Shown in pieces: positions 7,150-15,384 of a DNA stretch of 64,000 nt. The first letter of the stretch is position 1. Each line of letters opens with the position of its first letter. This DNA is from Gallaecimonas pentaromativorans (GTDB lineage Bacteria; Pseudomonadota; Gammaproteobacteria; Enterobacterales; Gallaecimonadaceae). Location of the stretch: the NCBI RefSeq assembly GCF_003751625.1, contig NZ_RJUL01000003.1, forward strand, positions 1 to 64,000, written 5' to 3'. The notes beneath the pieces are model-generated. The model saw only the letters and a list, made by a program, of their open reading frames with translations. It searched no databases and was not told the origin of the DNA. The position numbers and the translations under genes are program-made.

Positions 7150-7560
7150 TTAACGAGGACGGCTCTCGCAATCGCGTTCAATGTGCACAAACTGGCGTTC
7201 TTCCTTTACCAGCCAGCCTTGCCTAGCAACGCGCCGAGCCGTATCGGCCAGAAGCTTCAACTCGATGCCCTCAGCCACGATGTCGGCTGCGTCTCCTGCT
7301 CGGTAACGATTACCGTGGGCTCCCCCCACGCGCAGATCCTGACACTCACAACGGCTGCTTTCGACTACCCGAATAGGTACAGCCAGCACATCCCTTACCT
7401 GTTGCAACAAAAACACCAACTCCGGTGCCACACAAGCCAAACCGCATCCGCAGCGGCATGCAAACTCGGCTCGGCTGAAGTTATTCGTTAGATCGCCCAA
7501 AAGTTTCTCGCAAAAAAAAGCCTGCAGAAAACCTGCAGGCGGTGGAATAGGAACGGACAC
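7150..7560 (-). CDS. Degenerate M15-type peptidase (endolysin-like), probable relic
   Basis: Resembles small peptidase M15A proteins of phages, which cut D-Ala bonds in peptidoglycan: NFSRAEFACRCGCG, then RVGGAHGNRYRAGDAADIV and FVHIERD. The usual zinc motif S-x-H-x-x-G-x-A-x-D reads N-R-Y-R-A-G-D-A-A-D here, with Tyr in place of the zinc His (TAC for CAC, one transition). The open frame begins with GTG at 7560, but a terminator-like hairpin (7511-7541) lies inside its first 20 codons. The real start may be TTG at 7500, close to where the domain begins. No ATG or strong ribosome site exists. Probably an inactive phage leftover beside tRNA-Ser. Confidence 0.55.
   Translation of the reverse strand: MSVPIPPPAGFLQAFFCEKLLGDLTNNFSRAEFACRCGCGLACVAPELVFLLQQVRDVLAVPIRVVESSRCECQDLRVGGAHGNRYRAGDAADIVAEGIELKLLADTARRVARQGWLVKEERQFVHIERDCESRPR
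7511..7541 (-). terminator. Intrinsic terminator inside the M15 frame
   Basis: The minus strand reads GCCTGCAGG, TTTT, CTGCAGGC and then eight T. It is a textbook terminator, yet it lies within the longest possible reading frame of the M15 gene. Either the gene starts downstream of it or it is an inserted or decayed border. Confidence 0.6.
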
Positions 7561-8007
7561 AAACCGAAGCCTTTATACCCGAAGAACCAGCAGGAGGTGA
7601 GTGACAAATTGTAGCGAGGTCAGGCCTGTTGCCTACTCCTACAAATGCGCCAGCCAGGATACAAGCGGGCCAGCAGGTTGCAACCATAAAAGGCTGAACA
7701 TCGAATACAAAAGAAGGCAAGGTTATCGAAACCCTAGCTGTGCATTGCGCCAAGCGAAGTGGGCAACATAGCCGGGATGATGATTTCGCAAATGATGGGG
7801 TTTAGAGCGGACAACGAAGGACTGGAGATTGCTGATTCTGCCCCAAATTTGCCCCAAGGAGCTTCCCTAGCACGAAAAAGTCCGATCCCAAGAGCTATTG
7901 CGTAGGACCAATGCACCTCCTGTGCTTTGCCCTGCGGCGGTGCCGGTTGCGCCTGCAACCGGGCGAACCCAGGGCTTCGAACCAAGTCCACCCTGCACGG
8001 CGTACAA
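7561..8007. other. Gene-free interval next to tRNA-Ser
   Basis: About 450 bp with no convincing reading frame. It holds the direct repeat TGCCCCAA at 7839-7846 and 7850-7857, and a GCGCCTGCAACCGGGCG-like GC patch near 7945. The repeat pair could be integrase arm-type sites of a lost element, but no integrase or duplicated tRNA end is seen. Confidence 0.4.
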
Positions 8008-8009
8008 AA

Positions 8010-8042
8010 GCAAAAAGCCCGTCCAGAGGACGGGCTTTTTGC
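8010..8042 (-). terminator. Terminator after tRNA-Ser
   Basis: Fifteen-base arms GCAAAAAGCCCGTCC and GGACGGGCTTTTTGC around the loop AGA: a perfect intrinsic terminator just beyond the tRNA 3' end on the minus strand. It is symmetric and can also act on plus-strand transcripts. Confidence 0.85.
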
Positions 8043-8050
8043 TTTCAATA

Positions 8051-8138
8051 TGGCGGTGAGGGGGGGATTCGAACCCCCGATACGTTGCCGTATACACACT
8101 TTCCAGGCGTGCTCCTTCAGCCACTCGGACACCTCACC
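8051..8138 (-). tRNA. tRNA-Ser (anticodon GGA)
   Basis: An 88-nt gene on the minus strand. The acceptor stem is GGTGAGG/CCTCACC with discriminator G and encoded CCA, the anticodon loop is CTGGAAAG, there is the long variable arm typical of serine tRNAs, and the T-loop is GGTTCGAATCC. It reads UCC and UCU codons. Confidence 0.96.
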
Positions 8139-8190
8139 ACATTGCTTGTTAAGTGCCATCGCACTGCGATTTGCCTCTCAACGGGGCGCT

Positions 8191-8219
8191 ATATTAGGGG
8201 CAAGGCCTTGGAGGGTCAA
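8191..8219 (-). promoter_or_regulatory. Promoter of tRNA-Ser
   Basis: Minus strand TTGACC (8214-8219) and TAATAT (8191-8196) with a 17-bp spacer, followed by the GC-rich discriminator AGCGCCCC typical of stringently controlled promoters. This implies a leader of about 46 nt. Confidence 0.65.
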
Positions 8220-8267
8220 CCGCTTTTTCAAGCAAATAAGCGCGTTAGGCGAGGATTTGAGCAAACA

Positions 8268-8296
8268 CCAAAACGCCACCTTGCGGTGGCGTTTTT
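8268..8296 (-). terminator. Terminator of nadA
   Basis: AACGCCACC, TTGC, GGTGGCGTT stem directly after the nadA stop, with A/T runs on both sides (TTTT on the minus strand, TTTTTT on the plus strand). Confidence 0.8.
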
Positions 8297-9358
8297 TCAG
8301 GCGTTACCTTTGACCTTGAGTTTGAGGTCGGCGGCAAAATCCAGCATCCGGTTAAGGGGCACCATGGCTTTGTCAGCCAAGGCCGGATCTACATGGATCT
8401 CGTGGGGTTGCAGCTGTTCGGCGCTCAGCGATTCGTAAATAGCTTTAAGACCATTCATGGCCATCCAAGGGCAGTGGGCACAGGAGCGGCAGGTGGCGCC
8501 GTCACCGGCGGTAGGCGCTTCCACGAACTCTTTGTCGGGGCACAGCTGCTGCATCTTATAAAAGATGCCGCGGTCGGTGGCCACGATAAGCCGCTTGTTG
8601 GGCAGGGTTTGGGCCGCCTTGATTAACTGGCTGGTAGAACCCACCGCGTCGGCCATCTCGACAATGCTGGCCGGCGACTCGGGATGCACCAGCACGGCGG
8701 CGTCGGGATACAGGGCCTTCATGTCTTTAAGGGCGCGGGTCTTGAACTCGTCGTGGACGATACAAGCGCTTTGCCAGAGCAGCATGTCGGCGCCGGTCTT
8801 CTTATTGATGTACCCGCCCAGGTGCTTATCCGGTGCCCAAAGAATTTTTTTGCCTTCGCTGTCGAGGTGCTCAACGATTTCCAGGGCAATGGAAGACGTC
8901 ACCACCCAGTCGGCCCGCGCTTTTACAGCTGCCGAGGTATTGGCATATACCACCACGGTGTGATCAGGGTGGGCATCGCAAAAGGCGCTGAATTCCTCTG
9001 CCGGGCAGCCCAGATCCAAAGAGCAGGTGGCCTCGAGGGTCGGCATCAGTACTGTTTTCTCAGGGCTAAGAATTTTGGCAGTTTCGCCCATAAACTTAAC
9101 GCCGGCCACAATCAGGGTCTTGGCCGGATGCTCTTTGCCGAACCGGGCCATCTCCAGCGAGTCGGAGACACAACCGCCGGTTTCTTCAGCCAGGGCCTGG
9201 ATCTCCGGATCGGTATAGTAGTGGGCGACCAGTACCGCATCACGGGCTTTAAGTAGCGCTTTGATACGGGCTTTGTAATCTGCTTTTTGGTCATCGCTCA
9301 AGGGTTTAGGCTTGGGCGGGAAGGGTAAATCCAGGTTTACCTGGGGAGTCTGGGTCAT
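8297..9358 (-). CDS. nadA: Quinolinate synthase A
   Basis: Condenses iminoaspartate (from NadB) with dihydroxyacetone phosphate to quinolinate in de novo NAD synthesis; cytosolic 4Fe-4S enzyme. The 353-residue product has [41 protein letters not shown], the cluster-ligand Cys in [11 protein letters not shown] and [13 protein letters not shown], and [15 protein letters not shown]. The start at 9358 follows GAGGTT; an ATG 36 bp upstream has no site. It follows the tRNA-Lys cluster, as in E. coli, but is separated from it by a terminator. Confidence 0.96.
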   Translation of the reverse strand: MTQTPQVNLDLPFPPKPKPLSDDQKADYKARIKALLKARDAVLVAHYYTDPEIQALAEETGGCVSDSLEMARFGKEHPAKTLIVAGVKFMGETAKILSPEKTVLMPTLEATCSLDLGCPAEEFSAFCDAHPDHTVVVYANTSAAVKARADWVVTSSIALEIVEHLDSEGKKILWAPDKHLGGYINKKTGADMLLWQSACIVHDEFKTRALKDMKALYPDAAVLVHPESPASIVEMADAVGSTSQLIKAAQTLPNKRLIVATDRGIFYKMQQLCPDKEFVEAPTAGDGATCRSCAHCPWMAMNGLKAIYESLSAEQLQPHEIHVDPALADKAMVPLNRMLDFAADLKLKVKGNA

Positions 9359-9417
9359 AACCTCAAAACCAACTGAGTCTTTGCGTCCGGGCATTATACC
9401 CCCACCCCCGGCGATAA

Positions 9418-9444
9418 CAAAAAACCCCGCACAAGGCGGGGTTT
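9418..9444 (-). terminator. Terminator of the tRNA-Lys cluster
   Basis: Minus strand AAACCCCGC, CTTGT, GCGGGGTTT followed by more T. It lies just past the last tRNA-Lys and before nadA. Confidence 0.85.
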
Positions 9445-9451
9445 CAAATAA

Positions 9452-9527
9452 TGGTGGGTCGTGCAGGATTCGAACCTGCGACCAATTGATTAAAAGTCAA
9501 CTGCTCTACCAACTGAGCTAACGACCC
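9452..9527 (-). tRNA. tRNA-Lys (anticodon UUU), copy 1
   Basis: 76 nt on the minus strand: acceptor GGGTCGT/ACGACCC, discriminator A, encoded CCA, anticodon loop CTTTTAA, T-loop GGTTCGAATCC. Identical to the other three intact copies. Last in transcription order. Confidence 0.97.
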
Positions 9528-9589
9528 AAATTGTCTCTTGGGTTTGCAGCAAAGCTGCGCTTTGCCGCCGGGCCAAGCCCCTTGAATGA
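9528..9589. repeat. 62-bp tRNA-Lys spacer, copy A (copy B at 9788-9849)
   Basis: The stretch from AAATTGTCTCTTGGGTTTGC to CCCCTTGAATGA recurs at 9788-9849 with three base changes, all transitions on the plus strand. With the tRNA parts this shows a tandem duplication of a tRNA-plus-spacer unit. Confidence 0.9.
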
Positions 9590-9665
9590 TGGTGGGTCGT
9601 GCAGGATTCGAACCTGCGACCAATTGATTAAAAGTCAACTGCTCTACCAACTGAGCTAACGACCC
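9590..9665 (-). tRNA. tRNA-Lys (anticodon UUU), copy 2
   Basis: Same 76-nt sequence as copy 1, with CCA encoded. It is separated from copy 1 by a 62-bp spacer that recurs, with three differences, at 9788-9849. Confidence 0.97.
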
Positions 9666-9768
9666 ATCTTGTTCTTCATTTACCGTCCAGCGTTGTCAGT
9701 CATCCTGACGCTCTGTCCGGCTCGCCGTCCTGCCTCGCGTTCGATGCTGCGTCTTCCTCGCATCTCAC

Positions 9769-9787
9769 CCAACTGAGCTAACGACCC
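9769..9787 (-). pseudogene. Truncated tRNA-Lys: only the first 19 nt
   Basis: The minus strand has GGGTCGTTAGCTCAGTTGG, identical to the 5' end of the intact tRNA-Lys genes, then breaks off into unrelated sequence. It is flanked on the other side by the same spacer that follows intact copy 1, so it is what remains of a fifth gene. Confidence 0.85.
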
Positions 9788-9849
9788 AAATTGTCTCTTG
9801 GGTTTGCAGTAAAGCTGCGCTTTGCTGCCGGGCCAAGCCCCTTAAATGA

Positions 9850-9925
9850 TGGTGGGTCGTGCAGGATTCGAACCTGCGACCAATTGATTAAAAGTCAACT
9901 GCTCTACCAACTGAGCTAACGACCC
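9850..9925 (-). tRNA. tRNA-Lys (anticodon UUU), copy 3
   Basis: Identical 76-nt tRNA-Lys with CCA. It lies between spacer copy B and a region that ends in the internal terminator at 9986-10011. No convincing separate promoter is visible upstream. Confidence 0.97.
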
Positions 9926-9985
9926 ATCTAAATTGTCTTTTGTCGCCCTTGGCGTTGCTTCAGAGCCGACTCGGCGTTGCCGATT

Positions 9986-10011
9986 AAAAAAGCCCGCGCT
10001 GGCAGGCTTTT
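9986..10011 (-). terminator. Terminator-like hairpin between the first and second transcribed tRNA-Lys
   Basis: Minus strand AAAAGCC, then TGCCAGCGCG, then GGCTTTTTT. The hairpin has a T-run and lies 8 bp after the first transcribed tRNA-Lys (10019-10094). It may stop part of transcription so that copy 4 is made in excess of the others, or be cut during tRNA processing. Confidence 0.6.
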
Positions 10012-10018
10012 GGGTGTC

Positions 10019-10094
10019 TGGTGGGTCGTGCAGGATTCGAACCTGCGACCAATTGATTAAAAGTCAACTGCTCTACCAACTGAGCTAACGACCC
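10019..10094 (-). tRNA. tRNA-Lys (anticodon UUU), copy 4
   Basis: Identical 76-nt tRNA-Lys with CCA; first in transcription order. The promoter lies only a few bases upstream, so the transcript has almost no leader. Confidence 0.97.
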
Positions 10095-10105
10095 GACGGG
10101 CGCCT

Positions 10106-10133
10106 ATCTTACTGAATTTGCCTGACCGTGCAA
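10106..10133 (-). promoter_or_regulatory. Promoter of the tRNA-Lys cluster
   Basis: Minus strand TTGCAC (10128-10133), 16 bp, TAAGAT (10106-10111), then GC-rich AGGCGCCCGTC up to the tRNA at 10094. Match to consensus is moderate, but position and discriminator fit a stable-RNA promoter. Confidence 0.55.
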
Positions 10134-10182
10134 GAAGAAAATCACGGCCAGGCATCGATTGCGCAAAAAGCCAACAGGCAGC

Positions 10183-10947
10183 TTAAAGACTGCCCAAACT
10201 GTCCTTGGCCATACGGGCAGAGGTGCTGTCCGGGTACTCTTTGATGACGCGGTTGAAGTAGCTCGATGCCCCCGCTTTGTCCCCTTTCTCCTTGGCGATG
10301 ATACCGAGCTTGAGCATGGCATCGGCGCGCTTGGTGGAGTTGGGGTAGCGGTTTACAACCACGCTGAAAGATTGGCTTGCCTCATCCAGCTTGCGGTCGC
10401 TGTACAGCAACTGCCCCAGCCAGTAATGGGCGTTGTCGATGTAGGAAGATTTCGGAAAATCCTGGATGAACTTTCTGAAAGCATCCGTCGCCTTGGCATA
10501 ATCCTTTTGCTTGAGCACCAGGCCGACTGCACGGTCATACGCCTCGTTTTCACTCAAGTTATTGGAGTAGTCAGGGGTAGTGGTTACCACTTGCGGTGTT
10601 GCGGCTGCAGGCGTGCCACTTGGCGCTGCGGTATCGGTGCCAGCGGCAGGTGCACCGGTTTGCAGGCGGGCGATTTCTTTGTAGATCTCCCGTTGCCTGT
10701 CCAGCAGCTGTTGCAGCTGGTGGTCGTGCTCTTCGGTAATGCCACGCAAGTCGCGCAAATCATCCTGCAAAGCACTTAAACGCTGCATCATTTCTAGCTG
10801 CGCACGGCTGCGGGATTCAAACTGCGCTTCCAAGCGGGCGACTCGGGACTCCAAATCCCCGCCGGCCTCCACAACGGGCGCCGGCGCCGCGTGAGCGGCG
10901 CCGGACAGGCCGACCAACAAGATGACACTTGTCAGCGGTTTCTTCAT
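10183..10947 (-). CDS. cpoB: Cell division coordinator CpoB (YbgF)
   Basis: Periplasmic partner of TolA that links Tol-Pal constriction with PBP1B peptidoglycan synthesis in E. coli. The 254-residue protein has a signal peptide ending AHA-AP and an N-terminal coiled coil (about 30-100: LESRVARLEAQFESRSRAQ and following) for trimerisation. A Thr/Ala/Pro linker (about 105-130) precedes TPR repeats (DRAVGLVLKQKDYAKATDAF, AHYWLGQLLYSDRKLDEA, ADAMLKLGIIAKEKGDKAGA). Last gene of the ybgC-tol-pal operon; it starts 3 bp after pal. Confidence 0.93.
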   Translation of the reverse strand: MKKPLTSVILLVGLSGAAHAAPAPVVEAGGDLESRVARLEAQFESRSRAQLEMMQRLSALQDDLRDLRGITEEHDHQLQQLLDRQREIYKEIARLQTGAPAAGTDTAAPSGTPAAATPQVVTTTPDYSNNLSENEAYDRAVGLVLKQKDYAKATDAFRKFIQDFPKSSYIDNAHYWLGQLLYSDRKLDEASQSFSVVVNRYPNSTKRADAMLKLGIIAKEKGDKAGASSYFNRVIKEYPDSTSARMAKDSLGSL

Positions 10948-10950
10948 AAC

Positions 10951-11472
10951 TTAGTAAACCAGTACAGCTCGGCGGTTCTTAGCAAAGGCCGCTTCGGTGT
11001 GAGAAGGATCAAGCGGCTTCTCTTCACCGTAGGAGACGATGCTGATCTGGGAGTCCAGCACGCCCAGGCCCAGCAGGTACTGCTTAACGGCTTTGGCACG
11101 CTTCTCGCCCAGGGCGATGTTGTACTCAGGGGTACCGCGCTCGTCGGCGTGGCCTTCAATGAGGACCTTAACGTCCGAATGCTCACGCAGGTAAGCGGCG
11201 TGGGCTTCGAGCAGTTCGGCGAACTCGGGGCGGATGTCGTACTTGTCGAATTCGAAGTAGATGATGTGCTCGCGGCGCATCTCTTCCATGCGCTGCTTAC
11301 GCTGCTCTTCGGCGCTCATCACAGGCTCAACAGTACCGGTAACCACTTCTTGCTGCTGGTTAGAGCTGGTTTTAGAAGTTGTTTTATCAGTACCAGAAGT
11401 AGAAGAACAGGCTGAGAGGGCCAGGATTGGCAGAGCCAACAGCATCCCTTTCAGAAGTTTATTGTGTTGCAT
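10951..11472 (-). CDS. pal: Peptidoglycan-associated lipoprotein Pal
   Basis: Outer-membrane lipoprotein that binds peptidoglycan and TolB. The 173-residue protein has the lipobox LALSAC (Cys about 22), a Ser/Thr/Gln-rich tether, and an OmpA-like domain ([73 protein letters not shown]). The Asp and Arg that hold diaminopimelate are in the GHADERGT and AFAKNRR regions. Tol-Pal operon, between tolB and cpoB. Confidence 0.97.
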   Translation of the reverse strand: MQHNKLLKGMLLALPILALSACSSTSGTDKTTSKTSSNQQQEVVTGTVEPVMSAEEQRKQRMEEMRREHIIYFEFDKYDIRPEFAELLEAHAAYLREHSDVKVLIEGHADERGTPEYNIALGEKRAKAVKQYLLGLGVLDSQISIVSYGEEKPLDPSHTEAAFAKNRRAVLVY

Positions 11473-11512
11473 CGTCAGGTCCTTATGTTGTCAATGACTG
11501 CAAGTTATTTTT

Positions 11513-12856
11513 TTACAAAAAGGGTGACCAGGCCGGAGCCTTCACCTGTCCCTGGCGGGCCGGCAAGCGGGCTTTAAAACGCCCATCTACCGACACTAGG
11601 CCCAAAACCTTCTGCCCCCGATAGAGCGTGGCATATATGATCATGCTGCCATTGGGGGCCAGGCTAGGCGATTCATCCAATTCTGTCTGCGTCAACACCT
11701 GCAAAGCACCGGTTTGCAAATCCTGTCGCGCTATCCGGTAATGTCCCTGGGTACGATTGACCATAATCAGGTATTTGCCATCCGGGCTAATGGAGCCACC
11801 CAGGTTTTGCTCACCTTCAAAAGTCAAGCGTTTCACGGCTTTAGTGCCCAAATCTACACGATAAAGCTGTGGACGACCACCCCGCTCCGATGTAAATACC
11901 AAAGATTTGGAATCGGGATACCAAGAGGGTTCAGTATCAATAGCGTAATGATCGGTCAGGCGCGTTTCTTGTTTCGTCGCCAGGTCCATAACATAAATTT
12001 CAGGGTTGCCATCTTTGGATAAAACCATGGCCATCTTTTTACCGTCTGGTGACCAAACGGGGTTACCGTTAATCATCGGAAACGAGGTTAATTTTTCACG
12101 ATGTTGGTTATAAAGATCCTGAATGAAAATCTCAGATTTACGGTTTTGGAAAGAAACATAAGCCAATTTGGTTCCGTCTGGTGACCAAGAGGGAGACATC
12201 AGCGGTTCTTTGGCCTTGGTGACCATGGTTTCGTTGTAACCATCGTAATCGGACACCATCAACCGGTAGGGGTAAACCGGGTCGGTGTTGTCCACTACCA
12301 CGTAGGCAATGCGGGTCAAAAAGGCGCCGCGCTCGCCGGTCAGCTTCTCATAGACGATGTCGGAGATGCGGTGGGCATATTGGCGGAACTGGCGGGCGCT
12401 GATAACGGCCTGGCGCGACTCCAGCACCGGGCCGGAAGACTTGACCAAGCTGCCGTCTTTGAGGCGCTCCATGTTGCCGCCAATGGCCTGGCCGCGCACC
12501 ACGTCCACCAAGTCAAAGCTCACCAGGTACTTGTCCTGGCCGTAGGGCTTGACGGTTCCCATCACCACTGCCTCAACCCCTTTGCTGGCCCAGGCCTGAT
12601 AGTGAATGTTGTCAACCGAGGTGGGCTGCTCCGGCATGGCACTCAGGGCCAGGGGCGAGAACTTGCCGGAGTTGCGAAGGTCGTCGCTTATCACCTCGGC
12701 CGGCTGCATTGGCTGGTCGCCGCCTTCAAAGGTAAAGGGCAGTACCGCCACCGGTCGGGCCGTGTCCATCCCGCCGGTAATGACGATGTCCAGGGCAGCA
12801 CGGGCGCTTAGGCTGATGCTGAGCAGGCCAACAAAGATCACACTGAGAATTCGCAC
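11513..12856 (-). CDS. tolB: Tol-Pal system beta-propeller protein TolB
   Basis: Periplasmic protein that shuttles between Pal and TolA during outer-membrane constriction. The 447-residue protein has a signal peptide ([15 protein letters not shown]), an N-terminal alpha/beta domain to about 180, and a six-bladed propeller with repeated [18 protein letters not shown]-type blades ([51 protein letters not shown]). The start is GTG at 12856, preceded by GAGGTAA; it lies 10 bp after tolA. Confidence 0.96.
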   Translation of the reverse strand: MRILSVIFVGLLSISLSARAALDIVITGGMDTARPVAVLPFTFEGGDQPMQPAEVISDDLRNSGKFSPLALSAMPEQPTSVDNIHYQAWASKGVEAVVMGTVKPYGQDKYLVSFDLVDVVRGQAIGGNMERLKDGSLVKSSGPVLESRQAVISARQFRQYAHRISDIVYEKLTGERGAFLTRIAYVVVDNTDPVYPYRLMVSDYDGYNETMVTKAKEPLMSPSWSPDGTKLAYVSFQNRKSEIFIQDLYNQHREKLTSFPMINGNPVWSPDGKKMAMVLSKDGNPEIYVMDLATKQETRLTDHYAIDTEPSWYPDSKSLVFTSERGGRPQLYRVDLGTKAVKRLTFEGEQNLGGSISPDGKYLIMVNRTQGHYRIARQDLQTGALQVLTQTELDESPSLAPNGSMIIYATLYRGQKVLGLVSVDGRFKARLPARQGQVKAPAWSPFL

Positions 12857-12866
12857 ATTTACCTCG

Positions 12867-13817
12867 TTAGAATTCGGGTCGGTAAGTAATGTTCAGGTTT
12901 TTCATCTGGGCAAACACATCCGGGTCCTTGGATACCGGCAGGGTCTGTATTTTCCACAGCGCCCGTTGTACGGCGTCGTACAAAGCCTTGTCGCCAGATA
13001 AGTAACGCACGTCCAGCACCAAGCCGCTGGGCGCCAGCTGCACCGCCACTTTTGCTTCTTTTCCGCGCATGCTGTCGTCACGGATAACGTTGCGGTCGAT
13101 GGCGTCCTTAATCAGCGCCTGGTATTTTTGCAACTCGCTCAAAACCTGTTTTTGCCGGGCAGCGGAACGTTGCGCCGCTTCCTGGGCCATTTGGTCGGCC
13201 AGTAGTTTTTCCTGCTCGGCTTTTCGCTTGGCTTCTTCGGCTTGGCGCTTTTTCTCGGCTTCGGCCTTTTTACGGGCCTCTTCTTCTTTACGTTTGCGCT
13301 CAGCTTCTTCTTTTTTCCGTTTTTCTTCGGCAGCTTTGGCAGCGGCTTCTTCTTTTTGCCTTTTTTCTTCAGCGGCCTTGGCGGCAGCGTCAGCCTGTTT
13401 TTTCTCTTCCAGTTTTTTCTGGCGAGCAATTTCCAGTTCTTTGGCTTTTTGTTGTTCCTGCTGCTGAATACGTTTGGCTTCCTGGGCCTGTTTTTGCGCC
13501 TCGACCCGGGCTTGTTCTTCCTGGACGCGCTGCTGCTTGAGCTGGGCTATGCGTTGCTGTTCGGCTTGGCGTTCGGCTTCCAGCTTTTGCTGGCGATCGA
13601 CTTCAGCCTTGCGCTCGGCGGCCTGGGCCGCCTTGATGCGTTTGACCTGCTGCTCGACAACGGCGCTGTCCACCGCCTTGGCGGTGATGGGCTCGCCCTG
13701 GGGCTGGGGCATTTCCGGCGTTTTGGAAAAATCCAGTGACAACCCCAGCAGCGCCAGGATCAGGGCATGTAAACCAATAGACAGCCCGGCCGGCAGCCCC
13801 ATGCCTTCATTGCGCAT
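12867..13817 (-). CDS. tolA: TolA, inner-membrane spanning Tol protein
   Basis: Transmits proton-motive energy from TolQR to Pal/TolB across the periplasm. The 316-residue protein has one N-terminal membrane helix ([17 protein letters not shown]) and a long Lys/Glu/Ala/Gln-rich helical domain (about 60-215, with repeated [14 protein letters not shown]-like units). The compact C-terminal domain ([40 protein letters not shown]) binds TolB, Pal and colicins in relatives. The start follows GAGGAGAAG inside the tolR end. The repeat-rich DNA produces long open frames on the other strand, which are shadows. Confidence 0.95.
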   Translation of the reverse strand: MRNEGMGLPAGLSIGLHALILALLGLSLDFSKTPEMPQPQGEPITAKAVDSAVVEQQVKRIKAAQAAERKAEVDRQQKLEAERQAEQQRIAQLKQQRVQEEQARVEAQKQAQEAKRIQQQEQQKAKELEIARQKKLEEKKQADAAAKAAEEKRQKEEAAAKAAEEKRKKEEAERKRKEEEARKKAEAEKKRQAEEAKRKAEQEKLLADQMAQEAAQRSAARQKQVLSELQKYQALIKDAIDRNVIRDDSMRGKEAKVAVQLAPSGLVLDVRYLSGDKALYDAVQRALWKIQTLPVSKDPDVFAQMKNLNITYRPEF

Positions 13818-13819
13818 CG

Positions 13820-14257
13820 TTACTTCTTCTCCTCGGGCGGATCGGTCATCAGCCCGACGTTATCCACACCGGCGCCTTGCAAGGTCCCCATCAGCTGCAC
13901 CACCTTGGCGTAAGGCACGGCGCCGTCGCCGCGAATGACCACCGGCGTCTGGGGTTCCACTTCCCGTTGGGCCTTGACCACGGCAGCCAACATGGCCACG
14001 TCGTCATACTGTTCGGCTTTCTTGGACCCCACTTGCAGGAAATAGGTGCCGTCCTTGGTGATGGACACCACCGCGGCCGGTTTGGAATCCGGCGGCAACG
14101 GCTGGGACGATTGCTTGGGCAGGTCTACCTTCACACCCTGGGTGATAAGGGGCGCGGTCACCATAAAGATGATCAGCAGCACCAGCATCACGTCGATGTA
14201 GGGAACGACGTTGATCTCGGCAACAGGGCGGCGGCGTTTACGCGGCGCGGCACTCAT
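13820..14257 (-). CDS. tolR: TolR, proton-channel partner of TolQ
   Basis: Inner-membrane protein of 145 residues of the ExbD/TolR family. A short cytoplasmic start ([20 protein letters not shown]) leads into the single membrane helix with the proton-carrying Asp of YIDVML, followed by a periplasmic domain. It works with TolQ to power TolA. Its ATG overlaps the tolQ stop by 4 bp. Confidence 0.96.
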   Translation of the reverse strand: MSAAPRKRRRPVAEINVVPYIDVMLVLLIIFMVTAPLITQGVKVDLPKQSSQPLPPDSKPAAVVSITKDGTYFLQVGSKKAEQYDDVAMLAAVVKAQREVEPQTPVVIRGDGAVPYAKVVQLMGTLQGAGVDNVGLMTDPPEEKK

Positions 14258-14946
14258 GCAGCCTGACCTCCGTCATTGGCAAACACCTGGCGGTGCAAAA
14301 TGGTGTGAAACTCTTCTTGGAAGTTGAGGTAGCTCAGCTCCAGCTTCTCAACGTTATGGGAGAAACGGTTGTAAGCCATGACCGCCGGAATGGCCGCAAA
14401 CAGGCCCATGGCGGTGGCGATAAGCGCTTCGGCAATGCCTGGCGCCACCATCGACAAGGTGGCCTGCTGGACATTACCCAGGGCGATAAAGGAGTTCATG
14501 ATGCCCCACACGGTACCGAACAGACCAATATAGGGGCTGATGGAGCCGACGGTGGCCAGAAACGACAGGTGGCTCTCTAGGTGCTCCACTTCCCGGTTGA
14601 GGGTAACGCGCATCGAGCGGTCGGCGCCGTCCAGCACCGATTGGGGGCTGCGGCTGGAGCTTTTGGAGAGGCGAGCGAACTCTTTGAAGCCGGCAGTAAA
14701 TACCTTTTCCATGCCCCCCAGCTGCTCCTGGCGGGCATTGAGTTCGTGGTAAAGCTTACCCAGATCCACACCTGACCAGAATTTATCCTCGAACCGGTCC
14801 GCATTGCTCTTGGCAGATTTGAGCACCTTATGGCGCTGGAAGATCAGGGTCCAGGAGAACACGGAAAACGCCAGCAGGATAAGCATCACGATCTTCACCA
14901 ACAGGCTCGCCTGCCAGAAAAGACCAAAAAAGGACATATCGTTCAC
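14254..14946 (-). CDS. tolQ: TolQ, proton-channel subunit
   Basis: Inner-membrane protein of 230 residues, MotA/TolQ/ExbB family, three membrane helices (about 15-37, 135-160, 170-195). Family blocks include [57 protein letters not shown] and [23 protein letters not shown] at 14946 aligns with the E. coli start (MTDMN... versus MNDMS...) and overlaps the ybgC stop; ATG at 14937 is the alternative. Confidence 0.96.
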   Translation of the reverse strand: MNDMSFFGLFWQASLLVKIVMLILLAFSVFSWTLIFQRHKVLKSAKSNADRFEDKFWSGVDLGKLYHELNARQEQLGGMEKVFTAGFKEFARLSKSSSRSPQSVLDGADRSMRVTLNREVEHLESHLSFLATVGSISPYIGLFGTVWGIMNSFIALGNVQQATLSMVAPGIAEALIATAMGLFAAIPAVMAYNRFSHNVEKLELSYLNFQEEFHTILHRQVFANDGGQAA

Positions 14947-15338
14947 CCTTTGAGCACTCCCAAAACTTGCGAAGGGATGGCCGTGGCTTTTCCTTTGTTT
15001 TGATCGACGCAGGCCACCAGCACTTCGGCTTCACACAAAATTTGACCCCCTTCCCTGAGCAGCTGTTGGTGAAAGGTCAGGCTGGCACGTTTAAGTGCCG
15101 GCACTGTGCTTGCCACCGTCAGTAACTCATTGAAGCGGGCCGGTAAATAGTTATCCATCTTAACAGAGCGAACAACGAAGGCGATACCGGCCGCCAGCAG
15201 CTCGTCTTGCTCTATCCCAAAGCTTCTGAGCCACTCGGTGCGAGCGCGTTCAAAATACTTGAGATAGTTAGCGTGATAAACGATACCGCCGGCGTCGGTA
15301 TCCTCGTAATAAATACGAATTGGCCATTGATGCTGCAT
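14943..15338 (-). CDS. ybgC: Acyl-CoA thioesterase YbgC
   Basis: Hot-dog fold thioesterase of 131 residues, the first gene of the tol-pal operon. It hydrolyses short or long acyl-CoA and is linked to phospholipid synthesis enzymes in E. coli. [30 protein letters not shown] contains the catalytic Asp and the family signature. The start follows GAGGG. The operon order ybgC-tolQ-tolR-tolA-tolB-pal-cpoB is the usual one. Confidence 0.94.
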   Translation of the reverse strand: MQHQWPIRIYYEDTDAGGIVYHANYLKYFERARTEWLRSFGIEQDELLAAGIAFVVRSVKMDNYLPARFNELLTVASTVPALKRASLTFHQQLLREGGQILCEAEVLVACVDQNKGKATAIPSQVLGVLKG

Positions 15339-15358
15339 AGGGCCCTCATCATGAGAAA

Positions 15359-15376
15359 GGGGAGCTTAAGCTCCCC
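15359..15376 (-). terminator. Palindrome / terminator of the prolyl oligopeptidase gene
   Basis: GGGGAGCTTAAGCTCCCC is a perfect palindrome in the 46-bp gap between the peptidase stop and ybgC. On the minus strand it is followed by TTTC, so it can serve as a weak intrinsic terminator. Confidence 0.6.
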
Positions 15377-15384
15377 TGAACACT

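Noticed and set aside
7481-7753. 90-codon minus-strand frame upstream of the M15 gene
   Set aside because: It overlaps the M15 frame and its hairpin, with no ribosome site or family features.
7734-8438. Open frames running through tRNA-Ser (with GGSNPPL-like ends)
   Set aside because: Classic artefact of translating a tRNA T-arm; the tRNA itself is unambiguous.
9444-9650. 68-codon frame with two repeats of a [15 protein letters not shown] segment
   Set aside because: It is the translated tandem tRNA-Lys genes, not a repeat protein.
9418-10094. CRISPR-like look of the repeated units
   Set aside because: The repeats are 76-nt tRNA-Lys genes with uneven spacing; no short-repeat/spacer array exists in the window.
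13069-13739. Long open frames on the plus strand opposite tolA, rich in Phe/Ser/Leu
   Set aside because: They are the antisense of the Lys/Glu/Ala repeats of TolA; no ribosome site and no family resemblance.
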